The position numbers were made by a program, and so were the translations under genes. Source: SZAS-18 sp038322235 (GTDB lineage: Bacteria; Verrucomicrobiota; Verrucomicrobiia; Chthoniobacterales; SZAS-18). From it: a DNA stretch of 64,000 bases. A model generated the notes under the pieces. The model searched no databases. It worked only from the letters and a program-made list of their open reading frames with translations, and was not told the origin of the DNA. The DNA is taken from the NCBI GenBank assembly GCA_038322235.1, contig JBBQFQ010000022.1:1-64000 (forward strand). The letters are read 5' to 3'. Below are positions 8,169-18,225 of the stretch, piece by piece; positions within the stretch are counted from its first letter, which is position 1, and each line of letters begins with the position of its first letter.

Positions 8169-10439
8169 TCACTCGACGACCAGTCGGGCGCGGGCGAAAT
8201 ATTCGCCCTCGCGGGCCGTCACCTCCCACTCTCCACGCTGGAGTTTCCAGAGCACGCGCCCGCCGGGTCCGCTGGCGAGGCGTTCGCCGTTCACCTCCCA
8301 TTCCACCTGACGCGGATCCGCCGCGAGGGCGCGGAGCTCCAGCATTTGTTGCCGCTCCGGCACGTGGGGGTCGAGCAGGAAAGTCGCGCCATCGAGCGGC
8401 GAAGTGATGGCCAGTCCGTTTGGCGCTCGCGCGATCGCGCCGCGGCCATTCTGGGAACTGCGGCACCAATCCCCATACTCCGGCGGCAGCAACAAGCGCG
8501 GCGTTCCTCCCTGCGGGTCGGCCACGAACCACGCCGAGCCATCCGAAACGGGCGCGGATCCGGCGAGGAACCATTCCCCGACGGGCGGCTCCTCTTCCCC
8601 GGATACGGGTCGCAAGCCCGTCTGCGGCGAAATGTCCGCGCGCTCGAGCGGCGGCGCCAGCCGCTCCGTGGGGAGGACCGGCGAGTCGCGCCGGACGAGC
8701 AACAGATGGTCAATCACCTGCCGCCACAGCGGCGCGGCCGACCGGACGGAGAGGAGCTCCGTCATCGGACGACCGTCGAAATTCCCCGCCCAGACGCCGA
8801 CGGTGTGTCGGCCCGTGAACCCGATGCACCAGCCGTCCCGGAAGGCCGAACTCGTGCCCGTCTTCACGGCGACCCGCTGCGGGACGTCGAGCGGGGAATC
8901 CGATCCGAAGGTGATGCGTCGCGCGGCCGGATCACAGAGGATGTCGGTCACGATGGCGCAGGCTTCGCGCGAAACGACCTGTTCGCGCGGCGCGGCGTGT
9001 TCGTCGCGGGCGAGCAGGCGACCGCGCTCGAGCGCGAGGCCTCCGCGCGCGAGTCCGGTGAACGCGCTCGTTAGATCGAGCAACGAGACCTCGGCATTAC
9101 CGAGGATGAACCCCGCGCCGTAGTCGTCGAAGACCCCGCCGGGTCGGAGGCCCCAGCGCTCCAGCTCGAAAAAACCCTGGCGGGCGCCGAGCCGTTCCAG
9201 CACGACGACGGCGGGTACATTAAGCGAATTTCCCAGCGCATTTCGCGCCCGGACCGGACCCAGGTAGCGGCCGGAGTAATTCTGCGGGTCGTAGTCGGCG
9301 TAGACGTGCCGGATCGCGGTGGGAATGTCGGGGAGCAGCGTTGCGGCCGTGATGATGCGTCGATCGATCGCGGTGGCATAGATGAACGGCTTGAGCGCTG
9401 ATCCGGCGCTGCGGCGGCGCGTCGCGCCGTTGTTTTGACCCTCGGGTGCGTGGTAGTCGCGGGAGCCGACGAGCGCGCGGATGGCGCCGGTTTCGTTGTC
9501 GGCGATGACGACGGCGGCTTGGGTGGTGTCATGCCGGCCGAGCGAGTCGAGATGCTTGCGGAGGAGCGATTCGGCGACGCGCTGCAGCTCGAGGTCGAGC
9601 GTCGTGCGCACATCGCCGAACAGCGGCGTCCCGTCCGTCTTCGCCCGCGCGAGAAGGGCGTCCACGAAATGGGGGGCGAGGCGCGGCGGGAGGAAGCGGC
9701 CGGGTTTGGGAGGATGATCCGCCAGATCACGCAACTGCTCGGGATTCAACCCGCCGAGCTGCGCCAGACGGCGTAACGAACGCTGGAACTTGTACTCTGC
9801 CGCGGCGGGATGCCTCCAGGGATTGAAGCGACCGGGGGCCTGCGGGAGGCCGGCGAGGTAGATCGCCTCCGCGAGCGTGAGTTCGGCGGCACTGCGACCG
9901 AAGTACGCCCGGGCGGCCGCCTCGCCGCCGAGGAGCCGGTTCCCGTAATTCACCGTGTTGAGATACCGCGCGAGGATCCGGTCCTTGTGCCAGCGCCGCT
10001 CCAGTTTCCACGCGGCCGCGGCCTCGCGCGCCTTGCTCCCGAACGTGCGCGGCGGCCGCTGGAGCGCGGTCTTGATGAGTTGCTGGGTGATGGTGGAGCC
10101 GCCGGAAAGTACGCGGAACGCGCGGAGATTTCGCCAGGTCGCGCCGAGCACGGCGCGGACGTCCACGCCCGCGTGCGAGGCGAAGCGATGATCCTCCAGC
10201 GCGATCGTCACCCGCGGCAGGTGCGGACCGAGCTGCGGCAGGGTGCGGGGATGCTGGGAACGGGCGCCCGCCGTCGCAATCTCCGCGAGCGGCTCATTTC
10301 GAAAATCGCGGATCGTGGCCGTCGCAACCGGTTCGCGATCGAGCGCCGGGGGGATGGGCACACTCGCCACCCAGGCGGCTAGCGCGCCGAGAAGGAGCAC
10401 GCTCGCGCCCGCGACGGCGAAGAGAAGACGACGTTTCAC
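8169..10439 (-). CDS. pbpC: penicillin-binding protein 1C
   Basis: A 756-residue bifunctional peptidoglycan synthase. An N-terminal membrane anchor (residues 5-25) is followed by a glycosyltransferase 51 domain with LEDHRFASHAGVD (81-93, catalytic Glu82) and GGSTITQQL. Next comes a transpeptidase domain with SALK (the SxxK serine), SLN and KTGTSSAFRDGW. A C-terminal immunoglobulin-like BiPBP_C domain ends the protein, typical of PBP1C rather than PBP1A/1B. It acts on the periplasmic face of the inner membrane. The alpha-2-macroglobulin gene often beside pbpC is absent here. Confidence 0.93.
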   Translation of the reverse strand: MKRRLLFAVAGASVLLLGALAAWVASVPIPPALDREPVATATIRDFRNEPLAEIATAGARSQHPRTLPQLGPHLPRVTIALEDHRFASHAGVDVRAVLGATWRNLRAFRVLSGGSTITQQLIKTALQRPPRTFGSKAREAAAAWKLERRWHKDRILARYLNTVNYGNRLLGGEAAARAYFGRSAAELTLAEAIYLAGLPQAPGRFNPWRHPAAAEYKFQRSLRRLAQLGGLNPEQLRDLADHPPKPGRFLPPRLAPHFVDALLARAKTDGTPLFGDVRTTLDLELQRVAESLLRKHLDSLGRHDTTQAAVVIADNETGAIRALVGSRDYHAPEGQNNGATRRRSAGSALKPFIYATAIDRRIITAATLLPDIPTAIRHVYADYDPQNYSGRYLGPVRARNALGNSLNVPAVVVLERLGARQGFFELERWGLRPGGVFDDYGAGFILGNAEVSLLDLTSAFTGLARGGLALERGRLLARDEHAAPREQVVSREACAIVTDILCDPAARRITFGSDSPLDVPQRVAVKTGTSSAFRDGWCIGFTGRHTVGVWAGNFDGRPMTELLSVRSAAPLWRQVIDHLLLVRRDSPVLPTERLAPPLERADISPQTGLRPVSGEEEPPVGEWFLAGSAPVSDGSAWFVADPQGGTPRLLLPPEYGDWCRSSQNGRGAIARAPNGLAITSPLDGATFLLDPHVPERQQMLELRALAADPRQVEWEVNGERLASGPGGRVLWKLQRGEWEVTAREGEYFARARLVVE

Positions 10440-10506
10440 GGCGCCGGGGACGGTCGGTCCGCGGTGCCGCGACGAGGCGCATCCGCCGCGCCGCGCCGCT
10501 CCCGCC

Positions 10507-12708
10507 TCAGGTCCACCGCAGGTCGGTCTTCGTCAGCGGCAGGGTGCGCACGCGTTTCCCGCAGGCCGCGAAGATCGCGTTGCACAAGGCGGGTGGCAGC
10601 GGTGGCAGCGCGGGCTCGCCCAGACCGGTGGGGGGATTTGCGCTCTCGATAAACTCCACGGTCACGCGGGGCGCGTCCGGCAGACGGAGCAGGGGGTAGT
10701 CGTTGAAATTCGACTGCACCACGCGACCGCGCTCGAAGGTCACCTCCTGCGCGAGCGAGCTGCTCAATCCATCAATGATCGAACCTTCGACCTGCGCCTC
10801 GGCGCCGCTGCGGTTGATGATCGGACCCACGTCCGCGCAGCACCAGACGTCGTGAACCTTGATGGTTCCGTCTTTTGCCACGCTCGCCTCCACCACCTCG
10901 GCGACGTAGCCAGAATGGGAGAAGTGGAAGGCGATTCCCTGCCCGCGGCCCTTTTCGAGCTTCCGGCCCCAACCGGCCATCTTCGCCACGCGGGTGAGCA
11001 CGCCCTTCATCCGGGCGGTCTCGTAGGCGGGACCACGGGCGGCCGGCAGCTTGCGATCGTCGCCGAGAAGCTCGAGGCGCAGCTCCAGCGGATCGCGCCC
11101 TGCGGCGTGCGCGAGCTCATCGATGAAGCTCTGCATCACGAACGAGAGCGCATTACTCCCCGGCGCCCGCAGCGGACCGGTCGGGACGACGGTGGCAATC
11201 TGCGACTGCTCCAGCAGGAAGTTGGGGACGAATCGCGCCGGCAGTTCGTCCGGGCTCAGCCCCGCTCCGCTCGAAGGCTGGGGAGTTTCCTTCCACCCCA
11301 CGGTTACGAAGTGGTCCTTCCAGGCGCTGATGCGACCGGCGGCGTCCACGGCGCCCTTGAAAAAATGCCAGCCGGCCGCGCGGTAGAGATCGTGGCGAAG
11401 GTCGTCCTCGCGCGTCCAGGTGAGTTTCACGGGCGCACCGACGCGCTGCGAGATCGCCGCGGCTTCGGCCATCCAGTCATTCATCAGGCGCCGGCCGAAG
11501 CCGCCGCCAATCCGGGTGACGTGGATCACCACTTTTTCCTTCGGGATGCCGAGGGTCTTCGCGACCAGACCCTGGCCGCTGCCCGGCGTCTGCGTCGGAG
11601 CCCAAATTTCCACGGCGCCGTCTTTCACCGAGGCGAGGCAGTTCTGCGGTTCGAGCGTGGCGTGGGAAATGTAGGGATACGAGTAAGCCGCTTCGATGAC
11701 CTTCTTCGCGGCGGTGAAGGCGGCTTCGATGTCGCCATCCTTCCGCATTTCCTTCCCGCCCTTTTTCCCAAGTTCTTCCGCCTTCGCGTCGTAGGCCGCG
11801 GAGCTGTGAGCCGAGGTCTCGCCTTCGTCCCAGCTCACCTGGAGCTGTTTGCGGGCCGAGAAGGCCGCCCACGTGGATTCGGCGACGATCGCGACGCCCG
11901 AGACCAGGCCGGTCGCATCCTCGCCGCCCTCGATGACAAACGCATCGCGCACACCGGGCAGCGTCTTGATGCGGTCGAGGTTCGCGGACTTCACCTTTCC
12001 GCCGGTGACCGGGCAGCGTTCGTAAACGGCGTGAAGCATTCCCGCGACCTTCTGGTCGATCCCGAAGAGCGGCTTTCCCGTGACGATGGCGGGATTATCC
12101 ACGCCGCCGACGCGAGTACCGAGGAGTTGGTATTGCTTCGGATTCTTGAAGACGAGCGCCTTCTCGTCCGGCACGGGAATCAGGGCCGCTTTCGAGGCGA
12201 GCTCGCCGAAACTGAGCGTACGTTTCGATTCCGCGTGCGTCACCACGCCCGCGGCGACTTCGCATTCCGCGATCGGCACGTTCCACGTTTGTGCGGCCGC
12301 CGCGATGAGCATCATGCGCGCGGCGGCGCCAGCGCGGCGAAGCGGCTCAAAGTTGTCCGGCGTTGACCGACTGCCGCCGGCGAATTGGGGTCCGAACGCC
12401 TTCTCATCGAGCGGCGCCTGCTCGATCGAGACGCTCGAAATGTTCACGCCGAGCTCCTCCGCGAGGATCATCGGAAGCGACGTCTTCACCCCCTGGCCGC
12501 ACTCGGGATTTTTCGCGACGAGCGTGACTTTGCCGTCGGGCGTGATGCGGATGTAGGCGTTCGGGACGAACGGAGTGACCGGATCGGCATTCTTTTCGCC
12601 GTAGACCGAGGATCGCAAATTGAGGCCGAGCAGGAGTCCGCCGCCGGCGAGAACGCTGACGCGGAGGAAGCTGCGGCGGTCGAGCGAAGGAAGGGTGGGG
12701 GTGTTCAT
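10507..12708 (-). CDS. iorB: molybdopterin-binding hydroxylase large subunit (IorB-like)
   Basis: A 733-residue protein with a twin-arginine signal (DRRSFLRVS, residues 10-18, then a hydrophobic stretch), so it is probably folded with cofactor in the cytoplasm and exported. The molybdopterin signatures IGGGFGRRLMNDW and PLRAPGSNALSFVMQSFIDE, and GLGEPALPPLPPALCNAIFA near the end with its conserved Glu, match isoquinoline 1-oxidoreductase/aldehyde oxidase beta subunits. The physiological substrate is unknown. The start at 12708 overlaps the iorA stop by ATGA. No FAD subunit is encoded nearby, typical of this two-subunit group. Confidence 0.87.
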   Translation of the reverse strand: MNTPTLPSLDRRSFLRVSVLAGGGLLLGLNLRSSVYGEKNADPVTPFVPNAYIRITPDGKVTLVAKNPECGQGVKTSLPMILAEELGVNISSVSIEQAPLDEKAFGPQFAGGSRSTPDNFEPLRRAGAAARMMLIAAAAQTWNVPIAECEVAAGVVTHAESKRTLSFGELASKAALIPVPDEKALVFKNPKQYQLLGTRVGGVDNPAIVTGKPLFGIDQKVAGMLHAVYERCPVTGGKVKSANLDRIKTLPGVRDAFVIEGGEDATGLVSGVAIVAESTWAAFSARKQLQVSWDEGETSAHSSAAYDAKAEELGKKGGKEMRKDGDIEAAFTAAKKVIEAAYSYPYISHATLEPQNCLASVKDGAVEIWAPTQTPGSGQGLVAKTLGIPKEKVVIHVTRIGGGFGRRLMNDWMAEAAAISQRVGAPVKLTWTREDDLRHDLYRAAGWHFFKGAVDAAGRISAWKDHFVTVGWKETPQPSSGAGLSPDELPARFVPNFLLEQSQIATVVPTGPLRAPGSNALSFVMQSFIDELAHAAGRDPLELRLELLGDDRKLPAARGPAYETARMKGVLTRVAKMAGWGRKLEKGRGQGIAFHFSHSGYVAEVVEASVAKDGTIKVHDVWCCADVGPIINRSGAEAQVEGSIIDGLSSSLAQEVTFERGRVVQSNFNDYPLLRLPDAPRVTVEFIESANPPTGLGEPALPPLPPALCNAIFAACGKRVRTLPLTKTDLRWT

Positions 12709-13253
12709 GCTCCGACCTCCTCGTAGCTGTGGCCGCAGGTGACGGCGGCGAGTCCGGCCGTCGCGGCGACGCCAGTCTCCGAAACCTTTTCGCCGCGCAT
12801 GAGCGCGGCCGCCTCCTGAACCGCGCGCCGAATGCGCAAATAGGTTCCGCACCGGCAAAGATTCGCGGCGAGAGCGTCGTCGATCTCGGCGTCGCTGGGA
12901 TGATTGTTCCGCGCGAGCAGGGCCGCGGCGGTCATGATCTGGCCCGCCTGGCAGTAGCCGCACTGCGGCACGTCGTGCTTGATCCACATCCGCTGCAGGG
13001 GGTGGGAGCCGTCCGGGGAAAGCCCTTCGATCGTCGTGATCGCGGCCGTGGTGGCGGCGGAGACGCGCGTGATGCACGAGCGGACCGCGGCGCCGTTAAG
13101 GTGGACGGTGCAGGCGCCGCACTGGCTGACGCCGCAGCCGAATTTTGTTCCGACGAGATCGAGTTGATCACGGAGGACCCAAAGGAGCGGCGTCTCGGCC
13201 GCTGTTTCCACCGGCCTTGTCTGGCCGTTGATTTTCAGATCGTATTTTGGCAT
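12705..13253 (-). CDS. iorA: [2Fe-2S] small subunit of molybdenum hydroxylase (IorA-like)
   Basis: A 182-residue protein with two [2Fe-2S] clusters. The plant-type ferredoxin site is Cys40, Cys45, Cys48 and Cys60 (GCGVSQCGACTV), and the C-terminal four-helix cluster is Cys98, Cys101, Cys133 and Cys135 (CGYC, CRCG). It passes electrons from the molybdenum centre of the large subunit to an unknown acceptor. The final 35 residues are an extension beyond the usual roughly 150. It is first in a two-gene operon with iorB and translationally coupled to it; with no signal of its own, it would be exported piggyback. Confidence 0.9.
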   Translation of the reverse strand: MPKYDLKINGQTRPVETAAETPLLWVLRDQLDLVGTKFGCGVSQCGACTVHLNGAAVRSCITRVSAATTAAITTIEGLSPDGSHPLQRMWIKHDVPQCGYCQAGQIMTAAALLARNNHPSDAEIDDALAANLCRCGTYLRIRRAVQEAAALMRGEKVSETGVAATAGLAAVTCGHSYEEVGA

Positions 13254-13440
13254 GGGACGGGCAGGTGAGTGAGTCGGGAAAATCGCGCGGAAGGCAGAGG
13301 CACCTCAGGGCAGGGCGGTCCGGCGCTTCTCCCGCCGGGAAGACGAGCGCTCTCCGCCGATGACGATGCTCATGGCTGTACGCGTATCATGCGGGGTGGA
13401 GCGGGAAAAGCGCCGTCTTCGGTGGTGACCCGATCCGCCA

Positions 13441-13923
13441 TCAAGGCGAGACGGCCAGTGGTCCGCCGGGCGCAGGCACCCCGGAGAGCATCACACCGTG
13501 TTCCTTGTACGTCTTCAGCCGGAAATGCGTGGCCGTGGAGAGGATGCCCCCGAGCGGGCTCAGCTTTTCGGTCACAAACGTCGCGATCTCGCGGAGGGAC
13601 GGACCTTCGATGAAGACGAGCAAATCGTATCCGCCGCTCATCAGGTAGCAGGCTTGCACCTGATCGAATTTCGCAATTCGCTCGGCCAGTCGGTCGAATC
13701 CACCCTCGCGCTCTGGGGTGAGGCGGACCTCGATGACGGCCTGCACGTTCCCACTCGCCACCTTCTCCGGATCGAGCACCGCGCGATAGCCGAGGATCGT
13801 CCCGTCGGCTTCGTGCGCGGCGATTTGAGCCACCACTTCCTCCTTCGGGACCCCGAGTTGCGCAGCGAGATCTTCGTGGGTCGTGCGCGCGTCACGCTGG
13901 AGCAGAAGGAGCAGGGGATGCAT
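13441..13923 (-). CDS. Lrp/AsnC family transcriptional regulator
   Basis: A 160-residue protein with an N-terminal winged helix-turn-helix (residues 8-50, ARTTHEDLAAQLGVPKEEVVAQI) and a C-terminal RAM/AsnC ligand domain (about 62-140, with VIEVRLTPE and YLMSGGYDLLVFIEG). Such proteins form dimers to hexadecamers that sense amino acids. The first recognition segment is slightly short (it starts MHPLLLLLQRDAR), common in the subgroup that regulates aminotransferases. The target is unknown. It sits 57 bases after pfkA in the same direction. Confidence 0.87.
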   Translation of the reverse strand: MHPLLLLLQRDARTTHEDLAAQLGVPKEEVVAQIAAHEADGTILGYRAVLDPEKVASGNVQAVIEVRLTPEREGGFDRLAERIAKFDQVQACYLMSGGYDLLVFIEGPSLREIATFVTEKLSPLGGILSTATHFRLKTYKEHGVMLSGVPAPGGPLAVSP

Positions 13924-13980
13924 GAACAGAAGAGCCAGGAAGAGGAACGTGATCGGTCGACGCCGTCGGACGAGCCGGGC

Positions 13981-15063
13981 TCAATCGCCAAAGCTGATGT
14001 CCACGGCCCGGGCGGTGTCCACCATTTGACTTTCGGGCGTGACGCGGCGCAGGCGGTTCACGGCATCCGCGATTGGGACTCCCGTGACCTGATAATTCTG
14101 GTAGCTGACCATTTCGCCGAATTTGTTTTCCTGAATCAGTCGGACCGCCATGACGCCGAATCTCGTGCCGAGGATGCGATCGAGCGTCGTGGGCGCGCCA
14201 CCGCGCTGGAGATGGCCGAGCACGCACGTGCGGGTTTCCTTGCCGGTGCGCGCGGCGATCTCCCGGGCGACGACATCGCCGATGCCGCCCAGTCGGGATT
14301 CGCCGACCTTCGACTGCTGCTGGTAAAGCTCCTGACCGCCGAGCGGCACGGCGCCCTCTGCGACGACGACGAGCGTGCTGAGATTTCCCGCGTAGTCCCG
14401 CCGCTTGACGAACTCGGACAGCTTCTCGTAGTCGAACGGGATCTCCGGCACCAGAATCGCATTCGCGCCGCCCGCGAGCCCGCCGTACAGCGCGATCCAG
14501 CCCGCGTGCCGGCCCATGACCTCCAACACCATGACGCGCTTGTGGCTGCTGGCCGTGGTCCCCAAGCGGTCGAGCGCATCGACCACCGAGGCAACCGCGC
14601 TGTCGAAACCGAAGGTCATGGCCGTCGCTTCCAGATCGTTGTCGATCGTCTTGGGTACTCCCACGATCGGAAAGCCCGCCTCGAAGAGTTGCAACGCGGT
14701 CGTGAGCGAGCCGTCGCCACCGACCACGATCAAGCCTTCGATGCGCAGCTTCGAAAGGAGGTCCCGAGCCTGTTCGATGATCTCTGGTGCGACCGTGATC
14801 TTCTCGCCGGCACCCACTTTCGAAACGAAGTGGCCCTTGTTCGTCGTCCCCAGAATCGTCCCGCCCATCGGCATGATGTGCGAGGTACTAGTTCGGTCGA
14901 GGATGCGGTAGTCACCTGGCGGCAGCAGACCTTCGAAGCCGTCGATGAAGCCGATGACTTCCCAATGGAGCTTGTCCGCGGCTTTGACCACGCCGCGGAT
15001 GACCGCGTTGAGACCGGGGCAATCGCCGCCGCTCGTAAGGATTCCGATACGCTTCTTTTGCAT
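13981..15063 (-). CDS. pfkA: 6-phosphofructokinase
   Basis: A 360-residue glycolytic enzyme that phosphorylates fructose 6-phosphate. GILTSGGDCPGLNA (residues 7-20) binds the phosphoryl donor, PKTIDND (137-143) holds the catalytic Asp, and MGRHAG binds substrate. At the donor-specificity site it has GGDGS (115-119); the Gly at this position predicts ATP, while the Lys in PKTIDND is shared with pyrophosphate enzymes. This combination marks the group III/clade X ATP enzymes, which may lack classic allostery. The protein is cytoplasmic. Confidence 0.92.
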   Translation of the reverse strand: MQKKRIGILTSGGDCPGLNAVIRGVVKAADKLHWEVIGFIDGFEGLLPPGDYRILDRTSTSHIMPMGGTILGTTNKGHFVSKVGAGEKITVAPEIIEQARDLLSKLRIEGLIVVGGDGSLTTALQLFEAGFPIVGVPKTIDNDLEATAMTFGFDSAVASVVDALDRLGTTASSHKRVMVLEVMGRHAGWIALYGGLAGGANAILVPEIPFDYEKLSEFVKRRDYAGNLSTLVVVAEGAVPLGGQELYQQQSKVGESRLGGIGDVVAREIAARTGKETRTCVLGHLQRGGAPTTLDRILGTRFGVMAVRLIQENKFGEMVSYQNYQVTGVPIADAVNRLRRVTPESQMVDTARAVDISFGD

Positions 15064-15155
15064 CCGTGGAGAACTCCCTGCCGGTTTGGGATGCCTGCCC
15101 CTTTGCCCACCAATGCAGGAAAAGCAAAGAGCGAGATTTCGCTACCCGATGTGCG

Positions 15156-15791
15156 CTACTTCCCGAACTGCTCCAAAAACATCGCGGGATCTTCGCCGAT
15201 GGGGCCAACGTCCGTTCCGTTGGAACGAAGCAGCCAGAACCAGTCATACGAACCTCCCCCCAGGAAATACCGGTGCTGGGAGGCGACGAGATTTCCGCGA
15301 TATTTTCCGCCCCGAATGACGGCGAGGCTGTTGCCGGCGCAAACAAAGCCCTCGTTCGTGCCCGAGGTGTCGACCCGGTGAATCGCGCCCGACGTCGCCC
15401 ACGCGGCGCTGAGAAAAAAGATCTCCCGGCCATCCGGAGAAAACTGGGGTGACTGCAGCCCGGCGAGGACTCGCTTTGGATCGCCATGCGCGGCAGCCCG
15501 GACGAGGCAGCGGGCACCGCTGCCATCAGGCCGCACGATCCAAAGTTCCGTTGCCTCGGCCTCGCCCGAACCGGTGCTGATCATCTTGGCCTTGGTCGCT
15601 CGGAGGAAGGTCACCGTTCGTCCGTCGGACGAAAGGCTCGCATCACGGTCAGAGCCCGAGGTCGTCAAGACCCGGCGGGCGGCAGCGTCGGTGAGCACGA
15701 TGCGCCCGCTCTCGACGCTCAAGGTCGGGGCCGAGCGGGCGAGGGTGCCCATCGCAACGAATAAATACAGACGTAGGACGAGGCGGATCAT
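15156..15791 (-). CDS. small exported beta-propeller-like (PD40/TolB-type) protein
   Basis: A 211-residue protein with an N-terminal signal (MIRLVLRLYLFVAMGTLARS). It shows TolB-like PD40 blades: DRDASLSSDGRTVTFLRA, ELWIVRPDGSGARCLV and SPQFSPDGREIFFLSA. There are only about three to four blades, shorter than a full TolB propeller, so it may be a fragment or need a partner. The function is unknown; a periplasmic location is likely. The start at 15791 faces the TonB receptor gene divergently with a 185-base shared upstream region. Confidence 0.7.
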   Translation of the reverse strand: MIRLVLRLYLFVAMGTLARSAPTLSVESGRIVLTDAAARRVLTTSGSDRDASLSSDGRTVTFLRATKAKMISTGSGEAEATELWIVRPDGSGARCLVRAAAHGDPKRVLAGLQSPQFSPDGREIFFLSAAWATSGAIHRVDTSGTNEGFVCAGNSLAVIRGGKYRGNLVASQHRYFLGGGSYDWFWLLRSNGTDVGPIGEDPAMFLEQFGK

Positions 15792-15976
15792 CGCGGAGTC
15801 GAAGGTAGGTGGGAGTGCGGGAGGATCCAACCGAGAATGGGGCCACGTTGTGGTGGTCTTCCGCTGTCGTGCCGGCCTGGGCGACGCGTAGATTGACGGC
15901 CGCATCGCAGGATTGGCAGACCCTTTCCGCTTGCCTCTGGTGGGTGCGCTCAACGAGCCTCCGCGCTCTCGCCGTC

Positions 15977-18070
15977 ATGAACGCTCCTCGCCACCTCCTC
16001 GCTCTCGCCGGTTTTTTCACGAGCGTCTCTCTCGTCACCGCCCAGGATGGCGGACGGATCCTCGTCAGCGACCGCGGTCTGCCGGACGATGCGTCGTTCA
16101 CCCGCGCCGGATCCGTTTCGGTCCTCGATCGCGAAGACTTGATTCTGAAGCTCGATGCCACTTTGGGCGACACGCTCCGCGATGAGCCCGGGATCTCTTC
16201 AAGCTATTATGGGCCGGCCGCGGGGAAGCCGATCATCCGCGGCTTGGACGGTCAGCGGGTCCGCGTGCTGGTCGACGGAACCGGCGTTTTCGACGGCTCG
16301 AGTACGGGTCCGGATCACGGAACGTCCGTCGAGGCGCTCTCTGCTTCCCGCATCGAAATCTACCGCGGACCTTCCGCCGTTCTCTTCGGGAGTGGGGCGA
16401 TCGGTGGCGTGGTGAATGTCGTGACAAATCGGATCCCGGAGACGCCGGTGGTCCGGCCGCTGAGCGGCACCGTCGATCTCAGCTATGGATCCGCCGGCGA
16501 CGCGCGCGCGGGAGGCCTGCGCCTCGAAGGCGGCGCGAACGGCTGGACCTTTCATCTCGATGCCGCCCACCGCACGGCGAATGATTACGGCATTCCGGGC
16601 TTCAAACGAAGTGCGCCTTTGCGGGCGATCGACCCGCTTCCGCCCGGCGAATCCGAGAACAGGGGCACGCTCCCGGATAGCAGCTACACGATGAAGGAAA
16701 TCGGCGGCGGCATCTCCTACGCGTGGAGCCGGGGATTCATTGGCGTCTCGGCGGCGGCTTTTCACAATGACTATGCCGTGCCGAACGCCGAGGCGGGCGT
16801 CCGCATCAACCTTAACCAACGCCGTTTTGACCTTCGTGGCCAGTTCGACCAGCCGTTTGCAGGCATTCGCTCGATCCGCTACGCGGCGAGTTTCGGCAGC
16901 TTCAGCCAGGGAGAACAGGGGCCCGACGATTTTGCCGGCCCGGCGATCATTTTTCAGAATCGGGCGGTGGAGGGACGCCTCGAGGTGCGCCACGAGCCCA
17001 TCGCCGGCTTCAACGGAGTGCTCGGGTATCAGCTCGTCGCCACCGATTTCGAGATCACGGGCGAGCAGTCGTTCCAGCCGCTGACGCGCACGCGCAATCA
17101 CGGCATCTTCCTCTTCGAGGAGAAATCCTTCGCCCCGTTCCGGGTTGAGCTGGGCGTGCGATACGAGCATCAGGACGTGAACACTTCGGGACCCGGTCGG
17201 GCTTCCCGTTCGCTTGATACCTTCAGCGCGGCGGCAGGTCTGGTGTATCTCCCGAACGACGACTGGTCGGCGGCCCTGAATCTGAGCTACACGCAGCGGC
17301 CGCCGACGGGCCAGGAACTATTCTCGAATGGTCCCTACGTCGACATCGGGCGTTTCGTGCTTGGCGATGCCGGGCTTGGGACCGAGCGCTCGGTTGCCGT
17401 CGAGGCCGCGCTCCGCAAACGCACCGGCTGGGTGACCGGCAGTGCCTCGTTCTTCTTCTACCGCTTTCAGCGCTACGTCACGCTCCTCGATACCGGCGCG
17501 TTCGACGACGAGTTTGGCGTGGCGGAGGCCCGCTACGGAGGCGTTCCTGCGGACTTCATCGGGGGCGAGTTCAACGCCCAGGTCCATCTGCTGGGGCCGG
17601 TGACCGCGCGCGCCGCGAAGGAAGTCCCGACCGCCGCGCGAAAGCTCACGGGCAAGGAACTGGCGACGCCGACGGCCGTGGCGGGTCCCGTGCGCGATCT
17701 TTTCCTCGAGCTCCGAGCCGACTACACGCATGCGGAGAATCGGGAGACGGGAACCGCGCTCCCTCGCATTCCGCCGCTCCGCCTTGGCGCTGGGCTGGGA
17801 TATACTGGCGGTCGCTTCAGCGCCCGGATCGACTACCGGCGGAATTTCCGGCAGGATCGGATCGGCGAATTCGAACTGCCGACGCCCGCCTTCAACGATC
17901 TGAGCGCTTCGGCGGAAGTGCAGCTCTCGACGGGTCCCGTGCGCTGGACCGGCTACGTGAAGGGCTCGAACCTGACCAACGCTGACCAGCGCCTGCACAC
18001 GAGCTTCATCAAAGACTTCGCCCCGCTCGCCGGGCGGGCGGTCACGGTGGGACTGCGCGCGAGTTTTTGA
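15977..18070 (+). CDS. TonB-dependent outer-membrane receptor (ZnuD-like)
   Basis: A 697-residue receptor with a signal peptide (residues 1-22), a plug domain (about 35-165: DTLRDEPGISSSYYGP, PIIRGLDGQRVRVLVDG, RIEIYRGPSAVLFGSGAIGGVVNVVT) and a 22-strand barrel ending in an aromatic residue (VGLRASF). The STGPDHGTSVE segment after the plug DG motif is shared with the ZnuD zinc receptor group, so metal or heme uptake is plausible but unproven. It needs TonB-ExbBD, which is not in this window. It is the first of the + strand genes before the kdp locus. Confidence 0.88.
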   Translation: MNAPRHLLALAGFFTSVSLVTAQDGGRILVSDRGLPDDASFTRAGSVSVLDREDLILKLDATLGDTLRDEPGISSSYYGPAAGKPIIRGLDGQRVRVLVDGTGVFDGSSTGPDHGTSVEALSASRIEIYRGPSAVLFGSGAIGGVVNVVTNRIPETPVVRPLSGTVDLSYGSAGDARAGGLRLEGGANGWTFHLDAAHRTANDYGIPGFKRSAPLRAIDPLPPGESENRGTLPDSSYTMKEIGGGISYAWSRGFIGVSAAAFHNDYAVPNAEAGVRINLNQRRFDLRGQFDQPFAGIRSIRYAASFGSFSQGEQGPDDFAGPAIIFQNRAVEGRLEVRHEPIAGFNGVLGYQLVATDFEITGEQSFQPLTRTRNHGIFLFEEKSFAPFRVELGVRYEHQDVNTSGPGRASRSLDTFSAAAGLVYLPNDDWSAALNLSYTQRPPTGQELFSNGPYVDIGRFVLGDAGLGTERSVAVEAALRKRTGWVTGSASFFFYRFQRYVTLLDTGAFDDEFGVAEARYGGVPADFIGGEFNAQVHLLGPVTARAAKEVPTAARKLTGKELATPTAVAGPVRDLFLELRADYTHAENRETGTALPRIPPLRLGAGLGYTGGRFSARIDYRRNFRQDRIGEFELPTPAFNDLSASAEVQLSTGPVRWTGYVKGSNLTNADQRLHTSFIKDFAPLAGRAVTVGLRASF

Positions 18071-18225
18071 GGCGGGTCGGCCGTTTCGGCCGGACCGGTG
18101 GTCAGCGCCGGGAGACGCCGATTCGGCGGGCGGTCCTCGGCTCGCGGGGGTCTTCACGATTTCTTTACGAAAGCGGGCTGTACCTTAATTCGGCGGCAAG
18201 CGGGGGCGAGGCAGGTTGGGGCACG

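Noticed and set aside
18071..18225. kdpF mini-gene before kdpA
   Set aside because: No short hydrophobic frame with a start is visible in this gap.
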